Shown: positions 7,147 to 16,354, numbered from the stretch's first letter. The stretch is 64,000 bases of DNA from Sporobacter sp963677825 (GCA_963677825.2 CAXXEF010000001.1:1426001-1490000), one strand, 5' to 3'. Made by a program: numbers and translations. The notes: generated by a model not told the origin, from the letters alone.

Positions 7147-9048
7147 TCAGCCAATGAATCGCTCGCAGAGCGCCTGCGTTGTTAAAAGGCCCATAAACAG
7201 CATGCAGTCGCGCTCACTGTTTGACGTCCGACCCGACGTCAGCGCGATAAACCGCGCGACGGCATCGGCGTTGAAAACGCCATATTGCCGGATACTCGCG
7301 TCGCTGAGGAAATGGCGCGCCTCGTCGCTTGCCATGATGGCGGCAATGTCGATCGGCGCGCGGTACGGGAACTTCTGCCGGCGCTGGATCGGCTCGGGAA
7401 CATATTTACGCGCAAGCTGCTTGAGGAGGTACTTCTCGTTCAGTCCACGGATTTTCATCGTATCAGGCAGCCGCGCTGCAAACGTCGCGACGGTCTCGTC
7501 CAGGAACGGATACCGGCACTCCACCCCCTGCCCCATCGACACACGGTCGCCTTGAGAACTGAGCAGGTAGTCGGAAAACAGTGTCGCTGTCTCAATCGCC
7601 TGCGCACGGGCAAGCGGCGGCCAATTGCATAACCCGTCCGGTAAAAACGGGGACAGTGCATCGGCTGCGCCGTCCGGCGCGTCCATGGCGGCTCGGAAGT
7701 CCGGCGCAAAAAACTGTCGGCTGTATTGCCCCAGCCGCCAGCGCGTCTGGTGTGAGGCAAAGCAGTCCGCGTTATCGGCGCTGCCGTAAAAATACCGCAG
7801 CCCGCCTGATGGCTGACCGGATAACTGCGGCACAAAGGCGTTGACGCGCCCGTACAGCCGCGGCCGCGCCGTCGACTCCGGCAAACGCGCGGCAAACTGG
7901 CGGATCTTGACCTCGCGGAACAGATCGTAGCCGCCGAACAGCTCGTCGGCGCCTTCGCCCGACAAAACAACCTTTATGCCGCTGTCGCGCACGAGCCCGG
8001 CCAGTACGTACATCGGGAACGGCCCCGATCGCAGCACCGGCGTTTCCGTATGCCAGACCACCTCGCTCAACAGCGACGGCAGCCGCGCCGACTCGAAGCG
8101 CACGCTGCGGTGATTCGTCCCGAGCGCACGCGTGAGCGCCGTCTGGTATGCCGATTCGTCAAAATGCTTATCGTCGAAGGTCAGTGAAAACGTGTTCAGC
8201 CGCAGGCCCGTCTCACGCGCCGCGATCGATGTCACCAGCGCCGAATCAAGCCCGCCGCTGACGTAAAACGACACCGGTACGTCGGCGACCATGCGCGCGC
8301 GGACCGACTGTATCAGCAGTGCTTCCAGCTGTGCTTCATACGCAGCCGCATCCAGACAGGACGCGTGATCCGGCTGCGATAAATCCGGCGCCCAATAGCG
8401 CTGGATGCTGGTTTGTCCGTTTTTGTAAACGAGAAAGCTGCCCGGCGGCAGCTGATGAACGCCCTCAAAGGCGCTCTCATCGCCCAGCGGCGTCCAGTAT
8501 GTAAAGATGTGCCCGAGCGAGCGCGGTGACAGCACCGGCGAGATCAGCCCGCTTTTGAAGATTGCCTTCGCTTCAGAGCCGAACGCAAAATTTCCTGTGC
8601 GCTCCGCATAAAAAAGCGGCTTCTCGCCATAGCGGTCGCGCGCCAGGATGAGCGCCTGTTTGCGCTTGTCCCAAATGGCGATCGCAAATTGACCGCTCAG
8701 GCGCTGGAACATATCCAGGCCGTATTCCTCATAAAGATGCGGCAGCACGGCCGTATCCGATTGGTTTTCAAGCCGATGCCCGCACGCCGTCAGCGACGAC
8801 GCCAGCGCATGGAAGTTGTAGATTTCACCGTTGAAAACGACAATGACGCCGCCGTCCTCACTGGAGGCTGGCTGGCGTCCGTTTTCGGGATCTATGATCG
8901 ACAAGCGCGCGTGGCCGAGACCGACGATACCGCCGTCGTAGAAGCCCTGATCATCCGGGCCCCTGTAACCGATCGCCTGTACCATCGCACGCAGCGTATC
9001 GTCATATGTAGTTTTGCGCCCGTCAAGCAGGCCGACGATTCCGCACAT
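7147..9048 (-). CDS. asnB: Asparagine synthetase (glutamine-hydrolysing) family
   Basis: This 633-residue protein starts MCGIVGLLDG with the N-terminal nucleophile Cys2 of class II glutamine amidotransferases, followed by GYRGPDDQG and FNGEIYNF. The synthetase half has the ATP PP-loop SGGLDS at 264-269 and the SGEGADELFGGY motif. Both halves look intact. It is the last gene of a five-gene leftward operon, 17 bases after the acyl-AMP ligase. In such settings AsnB homologues often amidate a pathway intermediate (an acid on a sugar, peptide or lipid) rather than free aspartate. The true acceptor is unknown. Confidence 0.9.
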   Translation of the reverse strand: MCGIVGLLDGRKTTYDDTLRAMVQAIGYRGPDDQGFYDGGIVGLGHARLSIIDPENGRQPASSEDGGVIVVFNGEIYNFHALASSLTACGHRLENQSDTAVLPHLYEEYGLDMFQRLSGQFAIAIWDKRKQALILARDRYGEKPLFYAERTGNFAFGSEAKAIFKSGLISPVLSPRSLGHIFTYWTPLGDESAFEGVHQLPPGSFLVYKNGQTSIQRYWAPDLSQPDHASCLDAAAYEAQLEALLIQSVRARMVADVPVSFYVSGGLDSALVTSIAARETGLRLNTFSLTFDDKHFDESAYQTALTRALGTNHRSVRFESARLPSLLSEVVWHTETPVLRSGPFPMYVLAGLVRDSGIKVVLSGEGADELFGGYDLFREVKIRQFAARLPESTARPRLYGRVNAFVPQLSGQPSGGLRYFYGSADNADCFASHQTRWRLGQYSRQFFAPDFRAAMDAPDGAADALSPFLPDGLCNWPPLARAQAIETATLFSDYLLSSQGDRVSMGQGVECRYPFLDETVATFAARLPDTMKIRGLNEKYLLKQLARKYVPEPIQRRQKFPYRAPIDIAAIMASDEARHFLSDASIRQYGVFNADAVARFIALTSGRTSNSERDCMLFMGLLTTQALCERFIG

Positions 9049-9065
9049 ACTGTCTCCCCGCGTTA

Positions 9066-10532
9066 TTACTGGCCGCGTAAACGGCTGCGCATGATTTTCC
9101 CGCTCGACGTACGCGGCAGCGACGGCGCGAGCTCAACGATTTGCGGACACTTAAATCCGGGCAGGTTCTTTCTGGCGTATGCCGTGACATCCTCGACGGT
9201 AACGCCGTCGCGCACGACGACGACAGCCTTGATGCGCGCGCCGCCCGGCGTTTGCTGCGACACAACGGCCGACTCAATAACGCCGTCCATCGCGTTGAGC
9301 ACGTCTTCAATCTCCGCCGGGCTGATGCGATGCCCTTGATGCTTAATTTGATCGTCCCGACGGCCTTTGATATAGATATATCCATCCGCGTCGGCCACGG
9401 CGAGGTCGCCTGTGTACAGCCAGCCGCCGCAGACGACGCGTGCCGTCTCGTCCGGATTGTTCCAGTAGCCGAGCATGATATTGCCGCCGCGCGCCGTCAG
9501 CTCGCCGACGACGCCGGGTGCGGCCAGTGCGCCGTCTTCCGTGACGATACGCAGCTCAACGCCCTCAATGCCGCGGCCGATCGAGCCGGGTTTCTGCGCG
9601 AGCATATCGGGCATCAGCGCACTCAGGCGCGCCGACGCCTCCGTCTGCCCGTACATGACGTAAATCTTCAGATGCGGCGCCATGGCACCCAGCCGCGCGA
9701 TGTCATCGGCGCTTGTACTCTCGCCGGCAAACGTGATGTACCGCAGGCGCTTCAGCCGCTCCGGCGTAAAGGCCGTCAGTCCGAGCAGCGTATGCAGGTA
9801 CGACCCGACGGTTGAAAAGCCGGTGACGGCGCTGTCGAACAGGTGTTCAACCGTCTTTATCGGAAACGCGGCGTTTCTCTCAAGCACGAGGTGCGCCCCG
9901 GCTTTGACATGCGTGAGCAGCAGCGAGTTGCCATACGAATAGGAAAAGCTGATAATCGTCAGCAGTGAATCACTTGGTGTAAGCTTCAGATAAGAAAGGA
10001 TTGAATCGGTGTTGCAGGCCAGGTTGTCGTGTGAGAGCGTGACGCCCTTGGGCAGCCGCGTCGTCCCGGACGTATACAGGATCAGCGCCGGGCTGCTGCC
10101 GCCGTTTACCGGCGCATCCGTTAGCGGTTCGGCGCTTGTCTCAGCATCGACGGTAACGCAGGGCAAGTCCGGAAAGCGCGCCGTTGTCTCTCGTAAACGC
10201 GCGGCGGTAACGGCATTGACGACAATCAGCCGCGGCGCTGTTTCGGCAATGATATGCGCGAGCGCGTCCGGCAGGATCTGCCGCCCGACAGGTACGACGA
10301 TGGCGCCGAGATACAGCGCAGCGAAGTACGCTGCGATATAGTCCTGCGTATTGTCGAGGCTGAGGAGCACACGGTCACCGGCAACCAGCCCGAAATTTCT
10401 AAAAACACGGGCAAGCGCGCGCGCCCGAACGTCCATTTGTGCAAACGTGACCGAGCCGTCCGTATCGGACACGCAGATATGGTCCGGATACGCCGCGGCG
10501 CTGCTACTCAAAAACGTATAAATGTTCCCCAT
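9066..10532 (-). CDS. AMP-forming acyl/aminoacyl ligase (ANL superfamily)
   Basis: This 488-residue protein has the ANL core motifs: LILYTSGTTRLPKG (A3), MYGQTEAS (A5), YTGDLAVADADGYIYIKGR (A7-A8 hinge) and PRTSSGKIMR with the A10 catalytic lysine. The A3 loop reads TSGTTRLPKG instead of the usual TSGTTGxPKG, so a loop glycine is replaced by arginine. These enzymes activate a carboxylate as its adenylate and load it onto CoA or a carrier protein. The carrier protein gene two positions upstream is the obvious acceptor. The protein would be cytoplasmic. The substrate cannot be read from the sequence by eye. Confidence 0.9.
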   Translation of the reverse strand: MGNIYTFLSSSAAAYPDHICVSDTDGSVTFAQMDVRARALARVFRNFGLVAGDRVLLSLDNTQDYIAAYFAALYLGAIVVPVGRQILPDALAHIIAETAPRLIVVNAVTAARLRETTARFPDLPCVTVDAETSAEPLTDAPVNGGSSPALILYTSGTTRLPKGVTLSHDNLACNTDSILSYLKLTPSDSLLTIISFSYSYGNSLLLTHVKAGAHLVLERNAAFPIKTVEHLFDSAVTGFSTVGSYLHTLLGLTAFTPERLKRLRYITFAGESTSADDIARLGAMAPHLKIYVMYGQTEASARLSALMPDMLAQKPGSIGRGIEGVELRIVTEDGALAAPGVVGELTARGGNIMLGYWNNPDETARVVCGGWLYTGDLAVADADGYIYIKGRRDDQIKHQGHRISPAEIEDVLNAMDGVIESAVVSQQTPGGARIKAVVVVRDGVTVEDVTAYARKNLPGFKCPQIVELAPSLPRTSSGKIMRSRLRGQ

Positions 10533-10541
10533 CCGCCGGCC

Positions 10542-11543
10542 CTACAGCAGCACGTCGCCGAGCGCGTCGCGCACCTTCTGCGCGATGCCGGCTTCGTCGG
10601 AGACATCCAGCTGTCTAAGACCCTCCTCACGCGTGAGGCTGCCGGAACGCACAAGCCCGGCGACCTCCATCGTATACGGATGAAAGCCGTACGCGTGCAG
10701 ATGCTGCGCGTTGGCATACGCGTTAAGAAGACAGTTGGTGGAGTTGTGATCCGTATCGGCCGGCTTGACCCAGCCAAGAGATTCGACGGTTCGTATAATT
10801 TCGTCCGGATTGTATGTATCGAACACCAGCGGATATCCGAGCGACGGTATATGCGCCTTCTGGCTTTCCAGCCAGTCCGGATCGAGAAAGTATTTATCGT
10901 AGTCAGCACCGAGATGTTGCCGCACCGGTTCGCGTAGCTGATTTTGGTTGGCGAGCATCATGCGGTAATCGAGCTTGATGACCGGTGCGCGCACGGGCGC
11001 TTGTCCGGGTGTCCACCCGAAGACAACGCAGGGGATGCGCCGCAGTATCGCCTCGCGGTACACCGCCGTCTTGACAAATCCGATGCACGACGTACAGATG
11101 GCGCTGGCACGCTCGAGCGCCTTTTTCGGGAAAATTTCCTCGCGCACAGCCAGCCGGAACACCTCGGTGAGCTTGTCCGTCGACGGGCGCAGGATGATAC
11201 TGTCCGTACCAAGCGCGGCGGTGACGTTGCGGATATTCTGATAGCACTGCTCCGTCAAAAAGCCGTTGTCGAAAGTAACGGCCAGAACAGATACGCCGTA
11301 GTCCCTGACCAGTTTGTACAGCGCGTAGGAACTGTCCTTGCCGCCGCTGTACGCAAGCACCGCCTGGTACGGCCGGTCGCGGTAAGAATCAAAAAACGCC
11401 GACAGCGCTTCGGCCGCCTGCGTGGGGTCTGGGCGCGGCGAGCGGCTCGGCGTCTCGGTGCGGCAGTAGTTGCATACACCGTCGTCTCCGATTTGAACGC
11501 TGAATATATTGTCGTTAAGCGTACATTTCGCGCAGGTCTTCAA
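10542..11543 (-). CDS. PP-loop ATPase, N-acetyl sugar amidotransferase-like (WbpG/PseA type)
   Basis: This 333-residue protein opens with a two-knuckle cysteine motif (C4, C7, C24, C27), then the ATP PP-loop SGGKDS at 66-71, and CTSCIGF further on. This combination is typical of the N-acetyl sugar amidotransferase family (WbpG, PseA), which uses an ammonia donor to turn an acyl or acetamido group on a sugar into an amidine. It sits in an operon with a carrier protein, an AMP ligase, an acyltransferase and AsnB, which fits modification of a glycan or small metabolite. A tRNA-thiolation-like role is less likely given the context. Confidence 0.82.
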   Translation of the reverse strand: MKTCAKCTLNDNIFSVQIGDDGVCNYCRTETPSRSPRPDPTQAAEALSAFFDSYRDRPYQAVLAYSGGKDSSYALYKLVRDYGVSVLAVTFDNGFLTEQCYQNIRNVTAALGTDSIILRPSTDKLTEVFRLAVREEIFPKKALERASAICTSCIGFVKTAVYREAILRRIPCVVFGWTPGQAPVRAPVIKLDYRMMLANQNQLREPVRQHLGADYDKYFLDPDWLESQKAHIPSLGYPLVFDTYNPDEIIRTVESLGWVKPADTDHNSTNCLLNAYANAQHLHAYGFHPYTMEVAGLVRSGSLTREEGLRQLDVSDEAGIAQKVRDALGDVLL

Positions 11544-11560
11544 CCGTTCGTCCCCCCGTC

Positions 11561-11833
11561 TTAAACGCTTGATTTGCCGAGAATATAGCGGCTGACCGCA
11601 CCGACGCTGTCGAGGTTTTCCGGCAGGATCTCCTCATCCGCCACCGCGATGCCGAAGGTGCTGTCAATAAAATCGATCAGCTCCAGCACACCCAGCGAAT
11701 CGAGGATGCCATGCTCAAGAAACGATATATCATCCGTCAGTGCCTTCTCGTCAAATCCGAACAGATAGCGTTCCAGTAAAAACGCGCGGATCTGCCCGGC
11801 AATTTGTTCATAATTTGGTGTGTTTGCCATCAT
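11561..11833 (-). CDS. Acyl carrier protein
   Basis: This 90-residue acidic protein has the phosphopantetheine site HGILDSLGVLELI with Ser46 as the attachment serine, plus the helix-III region typical of carrier proteins. The start is ATG ATG after a GAGG ribosome site; the second ATG, three bases in, has the better spacing. It lies between the acetyltransferase and the PP-loop gene in the five-gene operon. It is not next to fatty-acid synthesis genes, so it is probably a dedicated carrier loaded by the AMP ligase of the same operon. Confidence 0.9.
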   Translation of the reverse strand: MMANTPNYEQIAGQIRAFLLERYLFGFDEKALTDDISFLEHGILDSLGVLELIDFIDSTFGIAVADEEILPENLDSVGAVSRYILGKSSV

Positions 11834-11847
11834 ATTGCCTCATCTGT

Positions 11848-12423
11848 TTATGTATTTACGAGCGCGCCAAGCTGCCCGGCCTTGTCTAAGAGTTCGCGGC
11901 TTCTGTCTCGCAGCGGACGGGCCGGTTTCCCGGCGCAGATCTTCCAGCCCGGGAGGCTGTGCGTCACGAGGCTCATCGCCCCGACGGCCGTACCCTCGCC
12001 CAGCGCAGCTCCCGGCAGCAACACCGACGACGCACCGACGATTGCAAACCGCCCGAGTGTAACACGCGCTCTTGTAACGTTTGTCAGCGCCTGCGGCACG
12101 GTCGGATTGGTCATGTACTCGCCGGAGTAATCGTCTGATACGGCGTAGATCATCACGTTGCCGGACAGGCCGGAATAATCGTCTAGGACGATACCAGCCG
12201 AGTCGTCTTCCCCGCCGACGAGCGCGCAGAATGGTGCGACGTGTACATACGCGCCAAGCGTGACAGCCCCGGATATGAATGCGAAATCGTCAATCCGCGT
12301 ATGATCGCCGATCGTAATCATCTCCGGCCTGTAAAAGCTTGCCTTGCGGCTGATCAGCACGTCCTTGCCAACCGTTTTCAAGCCAAGCGTTGCCAATTCT
12401 TCATACTTATAAAAAGAATCCAT
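11848..12423 (-). CDS. Left-handed beta-helix (hexapeptide) acyltransferase
   Basis: From the ATG at 12423 this is a 191-residue protein with hexapeptide-repeat turns (IGDHTRIDDFAFISGAVTLG, VTLGRFAIVGASSVLLPGA) and the end CAGKPARPLRDR, typical of sugar O- or N-acyltransferases such as NeuD, WbbJ or VioB relatives. In-frame TTG (12459) and ATG (12444) codons exist upstream, but family members usually begin near MDSFYKYEEL, so I use 12423; no start has a strong ribosome site. It is the first gene of the five-gene operon. It could transfer the acyl group held by the carrier protein, or plain acetyl-CoA. Confidence 0.82.
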   Translation of the reverse strand: MDSFYKYEELATLGLKTVGKDVLISRKASFYRPEMITIGDHTRIDDFAFISGAVTLGAYVHVAPFCALVGGEDDSAGIVLDDYSGLSGNVMIYAVSDDYSGEYMTNPTVPQALTNVTRARVTLGRFAIVGASSVLLPGAALGEGTAVGAMSLVTHSLPGWKICAGKPARPLRDRSRELLDKAGQLGALVNT

Positions 12424-12497
12424 ACGCACCCGTCCCGCCCTCATGTCGGCGTCAGCCAAAAATTAATCTGTATAAGGTTTACTTCTTGAATGAAAGT

Positions 12498-12526
12498 ATT
12501 ATACAATATCTTTGGCTTACGCACAA
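12498..12526 (-). promoter_or_regulatory. Promoter of the five-gene biosynthetic operon
   Basis: On the minus strand a TTGTGC -35 box (12521-12526) and a perfect TATAAT -10 box (12498-12503) are separated by exactly 17 bases, pointing into the acyltransferase gene. No other comparable promoter is seen between the five genes. Confidence 0.75.
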
Positions 12527-12581
12527 TATGATGTAGTAAACAATCGGTAATACAAGTAATTTTTGCCTTTGGAGGGATTAG

Positions 12582-13193
12582 ATGGACTTTTTGAACCAAC
12601 TATCGGACAGCTCTTTATTCAGTTGGGTCATTTTACCCGCATTGATTTTCATCTCACGTATCTTCGATGTGTCAATTGGAACGCTCCGTATTATATACGT
12701 CTCGCGAGGCCGGAAGGTGCTCGCGCCGCTACTGGGGTTTTTCGAGGTGTCGATCTGGCTGCTGGCAATTAGCCAGATCATGCAGAATCTGGACAACGTC
12801 GTCTGCTTTCTGGCCTACGCGATCGGCTTCGCGGCCGGTAATCTCGTCGGTATTCTAATCGAGGAAAAGCTCGCCATGGGCACACTGATCGTGCGCATCT
12901 TTCTCATTAAGGATGATTGCCGGATGCAGGAGCGTCTATATGAAGAAGGCTTTGGTGTTACCCGGCTGAACGGCCACGGTAAATCCGGTGAGGTAACAAT
13001 TTTGTTTTCCGTCATTAAGCGCAAGGACATGCGGCGCATCGTAGGTGTGATCGAGCATTGTCAATCGAATGCCTTCTATTCTGTCGAAGAGGCCAAGTCC
13101 GTTCGGAAGGGCTATTATCCCTCGAACCCCAGGCCAGTCCCGCGCCGGGCGCTGCGGATTAGCCGGCGCACCAAAATGCGCAAAGGAAAGTAA
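12582..13193 (+). CDS. UPF0316 membrane protein (DUF5698 plus DUF2179)
   Basis: This 203-residue protein has about three N-terminal membrane segments, with SRIFDVSIGTLRIIYVSRGR between the first two. A cytoplasmic DUF2179 domain follows, with FGVTRLNGHGKSGEVTILFSVIKRKD, matching the UPF0316 (YebE-like) family. DUF2179 is a ferredoxin-like fold found at the end of several membrane proteins and suspected to bind a ligand; the biochemical role is unknown. A good GGAGGG ribosome site precedes the ATG. It may be co-transcribed with the potassium channel gene 54 bases downstream. Confidence 0.85.
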   Translation: MDFLNQLSDSSLFSWVILPALIFISRIFDVSIGTLRIIYVSRGRKVLAPLLGFFEVSIWLLAISQIMQNLDNVVCFLAYAIGFAAGNLVGILIEEKLAMGTLIVRIFLIKDDCRMQERLYEEGFGVTRLNGHGKSGEVTILFSVIKRKDMRRIVGVIEHCQSNAFYSVEEAKSVRKGYYPSNPRPVPRRALRISRRTKMRKGK

Positions 13194-13247
13194 CGCGCCG
13201 CGCGGCGGCTATTTACAGCCGCCACGCCGCCGGGAGGAGCGGTATAT

Positions 13248-14249
13248 ATGAAAGACAGCCGCAAGTTCGTCCTTGTTTTTATCCTGCTGGCCGCCGTCAT
13301 CGCACTCGGCGTGGCCGGCTATTCCGTTTTACTGGATGTTGGTTTCGTCGACGCGCTGTACATGACGGCGATCACGATCTCGACTGTCGGCTACGGCGAG
13401 ATCAGGCCGATGTCGGACCCCGCCAAACTGTTTTCAATCCTGATCATTTTTGCCGGCCTGTCGGTCGTCGGCTACGGTATCACCAGCTTTGTGGCGCTCT
13501 TTTTTGAAGGCAGACTCAAAGACGCATGGAGGAAAAAACGTATGGACTCAACAATCAGTCGTCTGACGGGGCATTACATCGTCTGCGGCGCCGGTGACGT
13601 CGGCGTCACGGTTATCAAAAATCTAAGTACGAGCGGGGCGCCGTTCGTTGTCATCGAGGAAAACGAAAAGAAAGCCGAGGAACTTGTCGACGGCGGCGTC
13701 TTGACCATTGAGGGCGACGCGACGAATGAGGACACGCTTAAAAAAGCCGGCATCGACAAAGCGCGCGGGATCGTGTGTACGCTGAAAACAGATTCCGAAA
13801 ACGTCTTCACTGTGCTCACGGCCCGCCAGATGAACGCGGAGATCAACATCGTCGCCAAGGCCGTCGAGCCAAGCGCGCACAATAAGCTGATGAAGGCCGG
13901 CGCCAACAAGACGATCTCCCCCAGCGAGATCGGCGGACAGCGTATCGCGGCGCATCTGGTGCGCCCGTCTATCGTGTCATTTCTTGACGTGATGACGCGC
14001 GCTGGCGATCTGACGCTTGATTTGGAGGAAATCACTATCAATCCGAACTCAGCGCTCGTCGGCCAGTATCTTCACGAAGCAAAAATCCCGGAACGCACGG
14101 GGCTGATGATTCTGGCGATTAAAAGCCCGGGAGAGCAATCATTTCGGTTCAATCCCAGCTCAAGCGAATGTCTCGGCAGCGGCGACACAATGGTCGTGCT
14201 CGGTACAAAAGAACAAGCCGAGTGCCTGAGCGCCATCGTCAACGCCTAA
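13248..14249 (+). CDS. Potassium channel with RCK (TrkA-N/TrkA-C) domains
   Basis: This 333-residue protein has two membrane helices flanking a pore loop with the selectivity filter TVGYG (46-50). A Rossmann RCK-N domain follows with GAGDVG at 114-119, then a TrkA-C domain at about 245-333. This is the MthK/Kch-like layout of a two-helix K+ channel gated by a cytoplasmic ring. Ligands for the ring in this family include Ca2+, NAD(H) and c-di-AMP; which one applies here cannot be read. A terminator follows at 14301. Confidence 0.92.
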   Translation: MKDSRKFVLVFILLAAVIALGVAGYSVLLDVGFVDALYMTAITISTVGYGEIRPMSDPAKLFSILIIFAGLSVVGYGITSFVALFFEGRLKDAWRKKRMDSTISRLTGHYIVCGAGDVGVTVIKNLSTSGAPFVVIEENEKKAEELVDGGVLTIEGDATNEDTLKKAGIDKARGIVCTLKTDSENVFTVLTARQMNAEINIVAKAVEPSAHNKLMKAGANKTISPSEIGGQRIAAHLVRPSIVSFLDVMTRAGDLTLDLEEITINPNSALVGQYLHEAKIPERTGLMILAIKSPGEQSFRFNPSSSECLGSGDTMVVLGTKEQAECLSAIVNA

Positions 14250-14300
14250 CGGCCTGCTAGTATTCATATCCTAGTACGCAAGGAAGTCTGTATGCACAGC

Positions 14301-14331
14301 AAAACCCGGCTTTTAAGCCGGGTTTTGTTTT
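14301..14331 (+). terminator. Intrinsic terminator
   Basis: A 10-bp stem, AAAACCCGGC(TT) with (AA)GCCGGGTTTT, is followed by a T-rich stretch. It terminates the potassium channel transcript and may also serve leftward transcripts through its A-arm. Confidence 0.85.
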
Positions 14332-14375
14332 GATAATGTGTCGGGCCGACATGAACACGCCGACTAAACTGCCGT

Positions 14376-15317
14376 TTACCAGTCGACGACGTCACCAAGC
14401 AGTTCAAAGACTATGAAATCCGTAACGTCCGGATATGTACCGTCGCCCATGTCCTGATAGCCGCACATATACAGCCGACCATCGTCGCCATTGTAGAATC
14501 GGTAACCGAATCCGTCTTCGTCCATGTATGTGTCACAGTACTCGATATCCATGATCTCATAGTAATACGTTTCGACGCCGTATTCGGATGTGTCGTATTC
14601 AATGCTGCATGTCTGATCGGCGAAAAATTCAAGATGCAGCGTGGCGCCCTCAACGTCATCCAGCGTCAGCACACCGTAATCACCGTCAATCTGCGCTGGA
14701 TTCGTCGCGATGCCCACGCCCGTCCAAGCGCCGCCGAGGTCGATCGTCTGATAGATCGGCTCACTGGACCAAACCGGCGTATTAAACACGCGCCACTCGA
14801 CCGAATTGCCCGGTGACGGCTGCGATGTCGGCGACGAGGTCTGCCCTGCCGGCGGTTGGCTCGGCGCATTCGTAACAGTATCCGGCGTTGCGGACGGCAA
14901 CGTTGTAGCCGTGCCCGGCAGCGTGTCATTATTCGTACCACCGGAATCCGTAACAATGCTGCCGCCAACAACAGCGCTGGCGCCTGCCGGTTGCGACGTA
15001 CTCGGCGGATTAACGCCGTTCCCTGTCCCTGTTTTGGGCTTAAGTAATATGATCGCCAGCACAACACCCAGCACGATGACGACAGCGCCCAGCGCAATCA
15101 ACGCGATCATCATGCCTTTATTTTTCGGCGGCGGGGCCGCCCCATAAGGCGGCGGTGCATATGTATTCATACCGGGTGATGGTGGGGGTGTATACTGTCC
15201 GGCCGGCGGCGGTGCGGCGTTTTGCCCGTTTTCTCCGGCCTCGGCCTGCTGCGCGCCGCAGTTGCTGCAAAACGGACTGTTGTCCGGGATGGATTTACCA
15301 CAGTTTCTACAAAACAT
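14376..15317 (-). CDS. Zinc-ribbon membrane-anchored protein of unknown function
   Basis: This 313-residue protein has a zinc ribbon (C3, C6, C17, C20), a Pro/Gly-rich linker, one membrane helix at about residues 68-92, a Ser/Thr/Pro-rich spacer, and a globular acidic C-terminal domain of about 130 residues starting near WRVFNTPVW. I do not recognise that domain; it is rich in Asp, Tyr and Trp and looks like a small beta-sheet domain. The head closely resembles that of the clostripain-like protein at 4608-6962. The likely topology is ribbon inside, spacer and domain outside. It is transcribed alone. Confidence 0.8.
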   Translation of the reverse strand: MFCRNCGKSIPDNSPFCSNCGAQQAEAGENGQNAAPPPAGQYTPPPSPGMNTYAPPPYGAAPPPKNKGMMIALIALGAVVIVLGVVLAIILLKPKTGTGNGVNPPSTSQPAGASAVVGGSIVTDSGGTNNDTLPGTATTLPSATPDTVTNAPSQPPAGQTSSPTSQPSPGNSVEWRVFNTPVWSSEPIYQTIDLGGAWTGVGIATNPAQIDGDYGVLTLDDVEGATLHLEFFADQTCSIEYDTSEYGVETYYYEIMDIEYCDTYMDEDGFGYRFYNGDDGRLYMCGYQDMGDGTYPDVTDFIVFELLGDVVDW

Positions 15318-15691
15318 GGCTCGCTCCTTCTCTTTTGTCTTATTTATGCAATCTGATTTATCGCAGCATCCGGCGGCAAATGTTCCTATCCCTTAAGCCG
15401 CCTCATGCTGTGCACTTACTGCTAAAATTCCATCTAATACTATCCAGTGCCCGCAGCGAAGTCAAGATTTCTGCGTCAATTTATTTCTATTTACCGCTAT
15501 ATTGAACTTAGAACAGCGTTTAAATTGCCGGCCTTGTTAATCTGCTTATAAGACAGATTTTCTCATTATTCAATTTTAGACTATACTTTTTCTTATGATG
15601 TGATAAAATATCTTTATAGCCGGGGCAGCCTGATGACAAATGCACTTGTACGACGAGTCTGCCCAAAACAATAAAATGGGGATTATGCGTT
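15318..15691. other. Intergenic region between divergent genes
   Basis: This 374-base AT-rich gap separates the zinc-ribbon gene (left) from the CoA-transferase operon (right). I see an inverted repeat, AATCTG (15539-15544) and CAGATT (15554-15559), and several A/T-rich -10-like sequences such as TATACT and TAAAAT, but no promoter pair I would defend. No ORF or RNA gene is evident. Confidence 0.5.
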
Positions 15692-16339
15692 ATGAGTAAA
15701 GTAAGAAGCATGGAGGAGGCCCTTGACGCGCTTCGAGACGGCCAGTCGGTCATGATCGGCGGCTTTCTGGCAGCGGGGACGCCGGAGGCGCTCGTTGACG
15801 GCCTGATCAACAAAGGCGTCGGCAACTTAACGGTCATCGGCAACGACACGGGCTTCGTCGACCGGGGTATCGGCCGGCTTGTTGTGTCCGGTCAAATCAA
15901 GAAAGCCATCGTCTCGCACATCGGCACAAACAAGGAGACAGGCCGCAAGATGACGGCCGGCGAGATGGACGTCGAGCTTGTCCCGCAGGGCACGCTGGCC
16001 GAGCGCGTACGCGCCGGCGGCGCCGGTCTTGGCGGTATCCTGACGCCGACGGGCGTCGGCACGATCGTCGAGGAGGGCAAGCAAAAGCTCGAGATCGACG
16101 GTAAGACGTATCTGCTGGAGCTGCCGCTGCGCGCGGACGTCGCGCTACTGCTGGCACACAAGGCCGACACGAGCGGCAATCTCGTTTACCGCCGCTCCTC
16201 CCGCAATTTCAACCCTCTGATGGCCATGGCCGCCGATCTCGTGATCGTGCTGGCGGAAGAAATCGTCGATGTCGGCGAACTGGACCCGGACGAAATCGTA
16301 ACGCCCGGCGTACTTGTCGACATGATCGTCAAGGCTTGA
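15692..16339 (+). CDS. atoD: CoA-transferase family I, subunit A (AtoD-like)
   Basis: This 215-residue protein has the N-terminal pattern MIGGFLAAGTPEALVDGL and a later glycine-rich stretch GGAGLGGILTPTGVGT, matching the alpha subunit of 3-oxoacid/acetate/butyrate CoA-transferases. It moves CoA between short-chain acids with the subunit B encoded next, 15 bases downstream. Acetoacetate, acetate and butyrate are usual substrates in Clostridia; the exact one is not visible. No butyrate-pathway genes lie beside it in this window. Confidence 0.9.
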   Translation: MSKVRSMEEALDALRDGQSVMIGGFLAAGTPEALVDGLINKGVGNLTVIGNDTGFVDRGIGRLVVSGQIKKAIVSHIGTNKETGRKMTAGEMDVELVPQGTLAERVRAGGAGLGGILTPTGVGTIVEEGKQKLEIDGKTYLLELPLRADVALLLAHKADTSGNLVYRRSSRNFNPLMAMAADLVIVLAEEIVDVGELDPDEIVTPGVLVDMIVKA

Positions 16340-16354
16340 AGGAGGCGCTGAACT

